A stretch of 64,000 nucleotides of DNA from Micromonosporaceae bacterium KJ-029 (GTDB taxonomy: Bacteria; Actinomycetota; Actinomycetes; Mycobacteriales; Micromonosporaceae), in assembly GCA_005402585.1 (NCBI GenBank), contig BIFP01000019.1:1-64000 (forward strand), given 5' to 3'. The position numbers and the translations under genes are program-made. How positions within the stretch are numbered: position 1 is the first letter of the stretch; each line of letters begins with the position of its first letter. Positions 57,001 through 64,000 of this stretch are shown piece by piece. A model generated the notes under the pieces. That model did no database searches. It was not told the DNA's origin and saw nothing but the letters and a program-made list of their open reading frames with translations.

Positions 57001-58281
57001 TCACTCGACGCGTTCGATCACCAGCGACGCCGGGACCGGCGGTCGAGCAGCGACGGTAACAGCCCGAGCCGCCTCCGCCAGTGCCGCCGGAATCGCCTCG
57101 GCCCGCTCGGCCCGCAGCTCGTAGAGGGGTTCACCGGCCTTCACCGGGTCACCGGGACGCTTGTGCAGCACCACGCCGGCCGGCACGCTGACCGGATCCT
57201 CCTTGCGGGCCCGCCCCGCGCCGAGCCGCCACGCGGCCACCCCGATGGCGTACGCGTCGACCGCTGCGACGTAGCCGTCCATCTCGGCCCGCACCACCTC
57301 GACCTCGTCCGCCTCGGGCATCGGCGCGTCCGGGTCACCACCCTGCGCCCGGATCATCGACCGCCAGACATCCATCGCCCGCCCGTCGCGCAGCGCGGCG
57401 GCGGGATCGGCGTCCGGCAGCCCGGCCGCGTCCAGCATCTCCCGGGCCAGCGCCAGGGTCAGCTCCACCACGTCGGCGGGGCCGCCGCCGGCCAACACCT
57501 CGACCGACTCGGTGACCTCCACCCCGTTGCCGATGGCCCGGCCGAGCGGGATCGACATGTCGGTGAGCAGGGCGACTGTCTTCACGCCGTGCGCGCCGCC
57601 CAGCTCCACCATGGTCCGGGCCAGCTCACGAGCGTCGTCGACCGACTTCATGAACGCGCCGGTGCCGACCTTCACGTCGAGCACCAGCGCGCCGGTGCCC
57701 TCGGCGATCTTCTTGCTCATGATCGAGCTGGCGATCAGCGGGATCGCCTCGACGGTGCCGGTGACGTCGCGCAGCGCGTACAGCTTGCGGTCGGCCGGTG
57801 CCAGTCCGGACCCGGCCGCGCAGATCACCGCGCCGATGTCGCGCAGCTGGGTGGTGAACTCCTCGTTGCTCAGCGCGGCCCGCCAGCCCGGGATCGACTC
57901 CAGCTTGTCCAGCGTGCCGCCGGTGTGCCCGAGCCCGCGCCCGGAGAGCTGCGGCACCGCCGCGCCGCAGGCGGCCACCAGCGGGGTGAGCGGCAGGGTG
58001 ATCTTGTCACCGACCCCACCGGTCGAGTGCTTGTCCACGGTCGGCCGGGGCACGGCGGAGAGGTCGAGCCGCTCGCCGCTGGCGATCATCGCGGCCGTCC
58101 ACCGGGCGATCTCCGGGCCGGTCATCCCGTTCAGCAGGATCGCCATGGCCAGCGCCGACATCTGCTCGTCGGCCACCACCCCCCGGGTGTACGCGTCCAC
58201 CACCCAGTCGATCTGCGCGTCGGACAACACCCCGCCATCCCGCTTGGCCCGAATGACATCAACAGCAGTAAAAGCACTCAC
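57001..58281 (-). CDS. deoA: Thymidine phosphorylase
   Basis: Phosphorolyses thymidine or deoxyuridine to base and 2-deoxyribose-1-phosphate. The 426-residue protein has TVDKHSTGGVGDKITLPL and the substrate segment LDKLESIPGW, both strict family motifs, and the C-terminal phosphorylase domain. The GTG at 58281 (VSAFTAVDVIRAKRDGG) fits the homologous N-terminus; a TTG four codons upstream is less likely. It follows cdd in the same direction with a long hairpin between them. Confidence 0.96.
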   Translation of the reverse strand: MSAFTAVDVIRAKRDGGVLSDAQIDWVVDAYTRGVVADEQMSALAMAILLNGMTGPEIARWTAAMIASGERLDLSAVPRPTVDKHSTGGVGDKITLPLTPLVAACGAAVPQLSGRGLGHTGGTLDKLESIPGWRAALSNEEFTTQLRDIGAVICAAGSGLAPADRKLYALRDVTGTVEAIPLIASSIMSKKIAEGTGALVLDVKVGTGAFMKSVDDARELARTMVELGGAHGVKTVALLTDMSIPLGRAIGNGVEVTESVEVLAGGGPADVVELTLALAREMLDAAGLPDADPAAALRDGRAMDVWRSMIRAQGGDPDAPMPEADEVEVVRAEMDGYVAAVDAYAIGVAAWRLGAGRARKEDPVSVPAGVVLHKRPGDPVKAGEPLYELRAERAEAIPAALAEAARAVTVAARPPVPASLVIERVE

Positions 58282-58398
58282 CTTTGAGTCCAATCAATAT
58301 TCGAGTCGCCCCGTGAACCGCACCGACCCACGGCCGCGACCACCGGGTACCGGCCGGGCGACCGACGCCGCGACGGACGCGCGAACCGTACCTGGTAC

Positions 58399-58472
58399 GG
58401 GCCGGGGCCGACCGCGCCCGGCGGAGGGATCAAGCCTGACCGCCCGGAGCCGGGCGTGGTCGGCCCCGGCCC
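58399..58472 (-). terminator. Long 3' hairpin with conserved 26-nt loop, copy 2
   Basis: Arms 58399-58422 and 58449-58472 pair over 24 bases with one G-T type mismatch. The 26-base loop (58423-58448) on the minus strand contains GGCGGTCAGGCTTGATCCC and differs from copy 1 (34516-34541) at one base. It begins 29 bases after the cdd stop and lies before deoA. The stem sequence is unrelated to that of copy 1. Confidence 0.9.
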
Positions 58473-58501
58473 CAACCGCAACCACCGCGAACCGGGAAGC
58501 G

Positions 58502-59206
58502 TCACCCCGCCCAGCGCACCGGGATCTCCAGAGGCGGTTCGCCCTCACCGGCCCAGAAGATGGTGCCGGACGCGTCGACCACCACCACCCGAGGCGTACG
58601 CGCCAATCCCCAGGTGATCGCCTCGGCCGAGTCGTCCCAGCTCGGCCCCTCCTCCAGCACCCCGGTCTCGGCGCCCACGTCGTCGCCGGCCGAGCGCTCC
58701 CAGTAGGCCGTCCAGATCTGCTGCCCGGCCGACAGGTCGGGGTGCACGAAGACGGTGCCCCGCCCGCGCCAGGCGGCCAGTCGGTCGGGCACCACCGGTA
58801 CCGGGTGCTCGCCGGTGACCGCGTCGAGGTCGGCCACGTCGAAGGCGTGCGGCAGCAGCTCCGCCATCCGTAGCGGGCCGCCCTTGGCCTCGATCAGGCA
58901 GTCCGGCCCGCCCTGCTCCCAGAGCAGCTGCCGGCAGCGCCCGCACGGCATCAGCGGCTCGCCGGTGGCATCGACGCAGGACAGTGCGACGATCCGGCCC
59001 CCACCGGTGGCGTGCAGCGAGGAGACCACGCCGCACTCGGCGCAGAGCACCACGCCGTACGCGGCGTTCTCGACGTTGCAACCGACCACGACCCGGCCGT
59101 CGTCGACCAGCGCCGCCGCCCCCACCGGGAACTTCGAGTACGGCACGTACGCGTGCCGCATCACCTCGGTGGCGGCGGCCCGCAGCCGCTCCCAGTCGAT
59201 CTCCAT
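58502..59206 (-). CDS. cdd: Cytidine deaminase with C-terminal extension
   Basis: Converts cytidine and deoxycytidine to uridine forms. The first ~130 of 234 residues are a normal tetrameric-type Cdd: SKFPVGAAALVDDGRVVVGCNVENAAYG, zinc Cys/Glu in LCAECGVVSS and the paired Cys in MPCGRCRQLLW. The remaining ~100 residues (for example RGTVFVHPDLSAGQQIW and RVVVVDASGTIFWAGEGE) are not part of the usual fold and I do not recognise them. AGGGAGCGGACG before the ATG is a good ribosome site. It follows the nucleoside permease genes by 15 bases. Confidence 0.92.
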   Translation of the reverse strand: MEIDWERLRAAATEVMRHAYVPYSKFPVGAAALVDDGRVVVGCNVENAAYGVVLCAECGVVSSLHATGGGRIVALSCVDATGEPLMPCGRCRQLLWEQGGPDCLIEAKGGPLRMAELLPHAFDVADLDAVTGEHPVPVVPDRLAAWRGRGTVFVHPDLSAGQQIWTAYWERSAGDDVGAETGVLEEGPSWDDSAEAITWGLARTPRVVVVDASGTIFWAGEGEPPLEIPVRWAG

Positions 59207-59221
59207 CGTCCGCTCCCTGGA

Positions 59222-60502
59222 TCAGCCCTTGATGTACGGCTTGCCGTCGGCGGCCGGTGCCCGGACCCGGCCGACCAGCCCGGCCACGGCCAGGATCGTC
59301 GCCAGGTACGGCAGCATGGCCAGGAACTGGCCGGGGATGATGCTGTTGATCGCGCCCAGGTAGGTGGCCAGCTGGTCGGCGAAGCCGAAGAAGAGCGCGG
59401 CGAGCAGGGCCCCGGTCGGGCTCCACCGTCCGAAGATCAGCGCGGCCAGGGCGATGAAGCCCTTGCCGCCGATCATGTTCTTGGTGAACGAGAAGAGCGC
59501 CAGCGTGTACGACGCACCGCCGATGCCGGCGACCGCGCCGGCCATGATCACGTTGCGGTAGCGCAGCCCGAGCACCTTCACACCCAGGGTGTCCGCCGCC
59601 GTCGGGTGCTCACCGACGGAGCGGGTCCGCAGACCCCACCGGGTACGGAACAGCGCGATGTGGATCACGAGCACCAGCAGCAGGGCGAGGTACAGGAAGA
59701 TGTTGCCCCGGAACAGCGCCGGGCCCAGCACCGGGATGTCCGACAGCAGCGGGATCTCCCAGTTGCTGAAGCGGGGGGCGCTGTTGTAGCGCGCCGCGTC
59801 GGTCTGCATCAGCCGCTCGTAGAGGAAACCGGTGATGCCGACCGCCAGCAGGTTGAGCACGATGCCCATGACCACCTGGTCGACCAGGTAGCGGATGGAG
59901 AACACGGCCAGCAGCAGCGAGATGAACGATCCGCCGATCGCGGCGGCGACCAGGCCCACCCAGACACTGCCGGACATGCTGCCGAACAACGCGCCACTGA
60001 ACGCGCCCATCAGCAACTGCCCCTCGATGGCCACGTTGACCACGCCGGAACGCTCGCAGAGCACGCCGGCCAGCGAACCGAAGATCAACGGCAGGGCGAG
60101 CAGGAAGGTCCCCCGCACGATGTTGACCAGCGGCATGAAGTTCTGCCCGGTCGGAGCGGCCGAGACCTGCCAGCACAGGAACGACAGCACGAAGGCGACC
60201 AGACCGGCGGCGAGCACCGGGACGAACCAACGCTTCGGCAGGCCGGCCAGCATCGCGGCCCCGGCGGCAAGGCTGATCAGGCCGAAGACGATCGCCCCGA
60301 CCGTGCCGTTGATCTCCAACGCGGCCCCGGCGGCGTCCTCGCTGAGCGTGAAGCGCGCCTGCTCGCCGGTGGCGAGCGCCCCGAACAGCACCGTGGCCAG
60401 CAGGCCGAGCGCCAGCAGCACCAGCCCGACCTTGCGGGTACGGGTCCAGAAGCCCTCGTCGACCGGTGCGACCTCGACGTCGGGAACAGCCATGGTGGAC
60501 AT
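59222..60502 (-). CDS. Nucleoside ABC importer permease 2
   Basis: A 426-residue permease of the BPD_transp_2 (LivH/RbsC-like) family with about ten helices. The EAA-like region GERSGVVNVAIEGQLLMGA and the coupling segment LRTRSVGEHPTAADTLGVKVL are typical of BMP-type nucleoside importers (NupQ/BmpD). An N-terminal cytosolic stretch of ~25 residues precedes the first helix. It follows the first permease by three bases, so both belong to one operon. Confidence 0.93.
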   Translation of the reverse strand: MSTMAVPDVEVAPVDEGFWTRTRKVGLVLLALGLLATVLFGALATGEQARFTLSEDAAGAALEINGTVGAIVFGLISLAAGAAMLAGLPKRWFVPVLAAGLVAFVLSFLCWQVSAAPTGQNFMPLVNIVRGTFLLALPLIFGSLAGVLCERSGVVNVAIEGQLLMGAFSGALFGSMSGSVWVGLVAAAIGGSFISLLLAVFSIRYLVDQVVMGIVLNLLAVGITGFLYERLMQTDAARYNSAPRFSNWEIPLLSDIPVLGPALFRGNIFLYLALLLVLVIHIALFRTRWGLRTRSVGEHPTAADTLGVKVLGLRYRNVIMAGAVAGIGGASYTLALFSFTKNMIGGKGFIALAALIFGRWSPTGALLAALFFGFADQLATYLGAINSIIPGQFLAMLPYLATILAVAGLVGRVRAPAADGKPYIKG

Positions 60503-60505
60503 GCC

Positions 60506-61831
60506 TCACCAGCCCTTCGCGAGGCTCGTCTGGAGCCGGGCGGCCCGCGCGGCCCGAAGCTGGAAGATCGCCTTCACCAGGGCCGGCGCGGCGATGAAGA
60601 TGACGATCAGCGCCTGGAGCACGGTCACCAGCTCCAGCGAGATCCCGGAGTACGACTGCATCCGGTTGCCGCCGGCCTGCAACGCACCGAACAGCAGCGC
60701 GGCCAGCGCCACACCCCACGGTTTCACCCGGCCGAGCAGGGCGACCAGGATGCCGTCGAAGCCGATCTGGGCCACCACCAGAGGGGTCAGTGCGGCGGCG
60801 GTGGTGCCCAGCACCATCTGCGAGCCGCCCAGACCGGCCAGCACGCCGGCGATGACCATGATCAGGACGTACGCCCGGGTGACGCTGATGCCCGCAGTCC
60901 GGGCGGCGTCCGGGTTGGCGCCCACCGCACGCAGCTCGAAGCCGAGCGTGGAGCGGTTGAGCAGCCAGGCGACCGCCCAGGTGGCCAGCACTGCCAGCAG
61001 GATGCCGGCGTGCGCCCGCAGGTTGTCGCCGAACAGGCGGGGCAGCTGTGCGGAGGCGTCCACCGGCCGGCTGATCGCGTCGGTACGGTTCGGGTCCTGC
61101 ACCCCGTTCTGCACGATCAGCCAGGTCAGGAAGTAGACCGCGATGTAGTTGAGCATGATCGTGTTGATCACCTCGTGCGCGCCGGCGCGCGCCTTGAGGA
61201 TGCCCGGGATGAAGCCCCAGATGGCCCCGCCGACCGCGCCGGCCAGCACCGCGACCAGCAGGTGCAGCCCGGGGGGCAGCGGCAGCAGGAAACCGGCAAG
61301 CGCGGCCAGGATGACGCCCATGGTGGCCTGGCCCTGGGCGCCGATGTTGAACAGGCCGCCGCGGAAGGCCAGCGCCACCGACAGGCCGGTGAAGACCAGC
61401 GGCGCAGTGTAGGTGAGCGTCTCCGAGATCGGGCTCAGCGCGGTGTTGAAGTTGGCCGCGGCCGGGTCGAAGACGGCGCCCTTGAACAGGTTTCCGTACG
61501 CCTCGCTGACCAACGTCCAACTGGCGTTGATCGCGTCCGAGGGACGGGACGTGAAGTAGGCGTAGGTGGCCAGCACGTCCGGGTCGGAGATGATCATCAG
61601 GATGGCGCCGACCACCATCGCCAACACCAGCGACAGCAGGGTCACCGTGAACGTGTTGGCGGCCCACAGGTTCTCCAGGAAGAGCCGCCCCAGGGTGGGA
61701 CGCTCCTGCGGGGCGGTGGGCGTGGTGGCCGCCTCCGCGCGCTCGGTGTTGCCGAGCGCGTTCTGGGCGGCCTGCTCCTCGCTCGCCGGCTCCTTGTCCG
61801 GGGAGCCCGGCTGGGGATTCGGGTTGGTCAT
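60506..61831 (-). CDS. Nucleoside ABC importer permease 1
   Basis: A 441-residue permease, partner of the preceding one (NupP/BmpC type). The N-terminal ~50 residues are hydrophilic and Glu/Ala/Pro-rich. The helical core has [27 protein letters not shown] and the coupling segment [22 protein letters not shown], which are the diagnostic motifs of the family. Its ATG overlaps the ATPase stop by four bases (ATGA). Confidence 0.93.
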   Translation of the reverse strand: MTNPNPQPGSPDKEPASEEQAAQNALGNTERAEAATTPTAPQERPTLGRLFLENLWAANTFTVTLLSLVLAMVVGAILMIISDPDVLATYAYFTSRPSDAINASWTLVSEAYGNLFKGAVFDPAAANFNTALSPISETLTYTAPLVFTGLSVALAFRGGLFNIGAQGQATMGVILAALAGFLLPLPPGLHLLVAVLAGAVGGAIWGFIPGILKARAGAHEVINTIMLNYIAVYFLTWLIVQNGVQDPNRTDAISRPVDASAQLPRLFGDNLRAHAGILLAVLATWAVAWLLNRSTLGFELRAVGANPDAARTAGISVTRAYVLIMVIAGVLAGLGGSQMVLGTTAAALTPLVVAQIGFDGILVALLGRVKPWGVALAALLFGALQAGGNRMQSYSGISLELVTVLQALIVIFIAAPALVKAIFQLRAARAARLQTSLAKGW

Positions 61832-63525
61832 GCTTCCTTGTCCTCGCTACCTGGACCCTCGGGGGCCGGCGCCACGCCGTCGGTGGTGGCCGGGGCGTCG
61901 CGGTCGGTGGTCGCCGCGGTACCGCCGCCGGACACGGCGTCGGCGTCGGCGGTGGCCGCCGCGTCCCGGTCGGTGGTCGCCGCGTCCCCGCCCTCGGCGG
62001 TCGGGTTGCCGGCCGTCGCGTCCGGGGTGATGCCGGCCATCAGCAGGCCGATCTCCTCGCGCGGGGTGTCCGGGCCGACGATGCCGATGATCCGCCCCCG
62101 GTACATCACCGCGATCCGGTCGGCCAGCCCGATCACCTCGTCGAGTTCGCTGGAGACCACCAGCACCGCGGTGCCGATGTCGCGCTCGCGGATGACCTGG
62201 CTGTGGATGAACTCGATCGAGCCGACGTCCACGCCCCGGGTGGGCTGGGCGGCGATGAAGAGCTTCAGCGGCCGGGACAACTCCCGGGCCACGATCACCT
62301 TCTGTTGGTTACCGCCGGAGAGAGTGCCGACCGCCGCCTCGGCAGACGAGGTGCGTACGTCGAACTGCTCGATCCGCTCCCGCGCCGACTTGGTGATCGC
62401 GTCCGGCTTCAGCGACAGGCCCCGACCGAACGGCGGCCGGTCGTAGATGTCCAGCACCAGGTTCTCCGCGACGGAGAACTCCTTGACCAGGCCGTCGACG
62501 CTGCGGTCCTCCGGCACGTAGCCGACGCCCGCCCGGAGCACCTTCTTGGTCGACCAGCCGTCGATCCGCTGCCCGTCGAGGGTGATCGAGCCGGCGAGGG
62601 TCGGGCGCAGCCCCATGATCGCTTCGATCAGCTCGGTCTGCCCGTTGCCCTGCACGCCCGCGACGCCGAGCACCTCGCCCGCGCGTACGGTCAGGTCGAC
62701 GCCGTCCACCGCGCGGACCTGGCGGTCGTCGTCGACGACCAGGCCGGCGACGTCAAGGACCGGCTCGCCCGGGGTGGCCGGGGCCTTCTCAACGGTGAGC
62801 CGGACGGTACGGCCGACCATCAGCGCGGCCAGTTCGTCGCGGCTGGCCTCCGGTGACGCCGTACCCACGGTCTTGCCGCGCCGGATCACCGTGATCCGGT
62901 CGGCGATCGCCTTGACCTCGCCGAGCTTGTGGGTGATGAAGACGATCGACTTGCCGGCGGCCTTGAGCGACCGCATCACGGTGAGCAGTTCCTCGGTCTC
63001 CTGCGGGGTGAGCACCGCCGTGGGCTCGTCCAGGATGAGCAGGTCGACGTCACGGGTGAGCGCCTTGACGATCTCCACCCGCTGCTGGATGCCGACCGGC
63101 AGGTCCTCGATCACCGCGTCCGGGTCGACCCGCAGGTTGTACCGCTCGGAGACCTCGGCGACCTCGCGCCGGGCCCGGCGCCGGTCCAGGAATCCGGCGA
63201 TGCCGCCCCGGACCTGCTCGGCGCCGAGCATGATGTTCTCGGTGACGGTGAAGACCGGCACGAGCATGAAGTGCTGGTGCACCATGCCGATGCCGGCCGC
63301 GATCGCGTCGGACGGCCCGCGCAACTTCAGCGGCTTCCCGTCGACCAGGATCTCGCCCTCGTCGGGCTGGTAGAGCCCGTACAGCACGTTCATCAGGGTC
63401 GACTTGCCCGCGCCGTTCTCGCCGAGCAGGGCATGGATCTCTCCAGGCTCCACCGTCAGGTCGATGTGGTCGTTGGCGACCAGATCACCGAACCGCTTGG
63501 TGATGCCGCGCAGTTCGAGTCTCAG
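61828..63525 (-). CDS. Nucleoside ABC importer ATPase (two-domain), probable CTG start
   Basis: A 565-residue fused ATPase of the BmpB/NupO type. The first domain has Walker [32 protein letters not shown] and [13 protein letters not shown]; the second has the usual degenerate Walker [14 protein letters not shown] and [16 protein letters not shown]. The C-terminal ~60 residues are Ala/Thr/Asp-rich with ATTDRDA repeats. No ATG, GTG or TTG in phase fits the N-terminus; AGGAGG with six-base spacing points to a CTG start giving [14 protein letters not shown] more distant ATG at 63657 would add an unlikely Arg/Pro-rich extension. Confidence 0.9.
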   Translation of the reverse strand: MRLELRGITKRFGDLVANDHIDLTVEPGEIHALLGENGAGKSTLMNVLYGLYQPDEGEILVDGKPLKLRGPSDAIAAGIGMVHQHFMLVPVFTVTENIMLGAEQVRGGIAGFLDRRRARREVAEVSERYNLRVDPDAVIEDLPVGIQQRVEIVKALTRDVDLLILDEPTAVLTPQETEELLTVMRSLKAAGKSIVFITHKLGEVKAIADRITVIRRGKTVGTASPEASRDELAALMVGRTVRLTVEKAPATPGEPVLDVAGLVVDDDRQVRAVDGVDLTVRAGEVLGVAGVQGNGQTELIEAIMGLRPTLAGSITLDGQRIDGWSTKKVLRAGVGYVPEDRSVDGLVKEFSVAENLVLDIYDRPPFGRGLSLKPDAITKSARERIEQFDVRTSSAEAAVGTLSGGNQQKVIVARELSRPLKLFIAAQPTRGVDVGSIEFIHSQVIRERDIGTAVLVVSSELDEVIGLADRIAVMYRGRIIGIVGPDTPREEIGLLMAGITPDATAGNPTAEGGDAATTDRDAAATADADAVSGGGTAATTDRDAPATTDGVAPAPEGPGSEDKEA

Positions 63526-63607
63526 CGCAACCTCCTGGAGTGCGAAGCGATGGTGCAGCGTAGCTGCCGGGGGTGGATCGCGGCGTCGGCCGGACCGGTG
63601 GCACGGA

Positions 63608-63652
63608 CCGGCCGCTCCGGCGCGACGGGTTTCCCCGCGCCGGAGCGGCCGG
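63608..63652 (-). terminator. Strong hairpin upstream of the importer ATPase
   Basis: Perfect 16-bp stem, CCGGCCGCTCCGGCGC (63608-63623) with its complement at 63637-63652, loop 13 bases. It is one of two hairpins in the 192-base gap between the binding-protein gene and the ATPase gene. Confidence 0.85.
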
Positions 63653-63671
63653 ATCATGATGTGGCTGGCTC

Positions 63672-63711
63672 GCCGGCCGCCCTGGTGGATCGTCTCACCG
63701 GGGCGGCCGGC
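63672..63711 (-). terminator. Hairpin directly after the binding-protein gene
   Basis: Stem GCCGGCCGCCC (63672-63682) with complement 63701-63711, extended inwards by GGTG/CACC across a T-G mismatch. It comes six bases after the binding-protein stop and may partially stop transcription or shield the 3' end of the upstream message. Confidence 0.85.
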
Positions 63712-63717
63712 GAAGGG

Positions 63718-64000
63718 TCACTTCGGCTGGGCGGCCGACTCGACCTTGACGGTGCCCGCGGCGATGTCCGCCTTGAGCTTGTCGACCTCGGCCTTGAGCT
63801 CGGCCGGGACCTTGCTGTCGAAGTCGTGGTACGGGGCGAGCGAGACGCCGTCGTTGGCCAGGGTGCCGACGAAGCCCGGGTCGGCGGAGAGCTTCTCGCC
63901 ACCGGCGGCCTTGAGCACGGCGTCCTTGACCGCGCCCGGGATGTTCTTCACCACGGTGGTGATGATCGCCGGGCAGTTCGGGGTGCTCTCGCAGCCGTCG
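63718..64000 (-). CDS. BMP family nucleoside-binding lipoprotein, 3' end only
   Basis: The last ~94 residues of a binding protein of the Bmp/Med family, cut by the right edge of the window. STPNCPAIITTVVKNIPGAVKDAV and PGFVGTLANDGVSLAPYHDFDSKVP match the C-terminal lobe, and ELKAEVDKLKADIAAGTVKV is the typical final helix and strand. It would be the first gene of the nucleoside importer operon and supplies the extracellular purine or pyrimidine nucleoside-binding protein. The signal peptide and lipobox lie beyond the window. Confidence 0.85.
   Translation of the reverse strand, partial: DGCESTPNCPAIITTVVKNIPGAVKDAVLKAAGGEKLSADPGFVGTLANDGVSLAPYHDFDSKVPAELKAEVDKLKADIAAGTVKVESAAQPK

Noticed and set aside
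59012..62446. Very long open frame opposite the nucleoside importer genes (plus strand)
   Set aside because: His/Gln/Arg-rich translation typical of antisense frames in high-GC DNA; the minus-strand frames encode clear permeases and Cdd with correct codon bias.

Overview
This is a high-GC actinobacterial chromosome segment, most likely from a Micromonospora-like member of the Micromonosporaceae. The support is third-position GC bias in nearly every gene, frequent GTG starts, ATGA/GTGA translational coupling, possible leaderless starts, a complete conservon (cvnABCD), GuaB1 and LpdA-type oxidoreductases, an AccA3-type carboxylase subunit and several dispersed intergenic palindromes. No rRNA, tRNA, CRISPR array, phage or intact transposase gene was seen. 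The content is mostly core metabolism; the less ordinary signals are mainly in the intergenic regions.

Layout. 1-6.6 kb: a G-rich minisatellite, maf, an O-methyltransferase, an MFS exporter, a DrrAB-like ABC exporter and the biotin-dependent carboxylase accA3. 6.6-14.2 kb: a divergent LysG/LysE pair, guaB1, and a MarR-regulated heterodimeric ABC exporter. 14.2-15.6 kb: a short threonyl-tRNA synthetase paralogue preceded by a 17-codon leader peptide with three consecutive Thr codons and a strong hairpin, which looks like ribosome-mediated attenuation. 16-25.6 kb: a DUF998 membrane protein, lpdA, a GGCT-fold protein, a three-gene minus-strand set (metallo-hydrolase, coiled-coil protein, SCO6745-like protein), a DUF4349 lipoprotein, an M20 amidohydrolase and a methylmalonyl-CoA mutase-type large subunit.

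25.8-34.5 kb: a PASTA-less Ser/Thr kinase with an array of TQRI motifs, a phosphohexomutase, a GPP34 protein, upp, and a deoC-ALDH-pseudoALDH operon. 34.6-42.2 kb: a BlaI/M56 sensor pair directly upstream of cydABDC (cytochrome bd and its assembly exporter). 42.2-53.3 kb: a membrane protein convergent with a PadR regulator, an acidic protein, a large Pro-rich protein that shares its C-terminal tail with the neighbouring CvnA sensor kinase, a Tat/lipoprotein-type solute-binding protein, and cvnA-B-C-D. 53.5-64 kb: nucleoside salvage, comprising a uridine kinase-like protein, add, an RlmA-like methyltransferase, a DUF4272 protein, deoA, cdd, and a BMP-type nucleoside ABC importer running off the right edge.

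How genes work together: the importer at the right end would bring in nucleosides; cdd, add and deoA deaminate or phosphorolyse them; upp and deoC (30-32 kb) recover uracil and degrade deoxyribose-5-phosphate, whose acetaldehyde could go to the adjacent ALDH. The two deoxynucleoside loci also share a hairpin with the same 26-nt loop but different stems, placed in the same orientation just after a stop codon. That shared element and the Thr attenuator are the strongest leads in the window.
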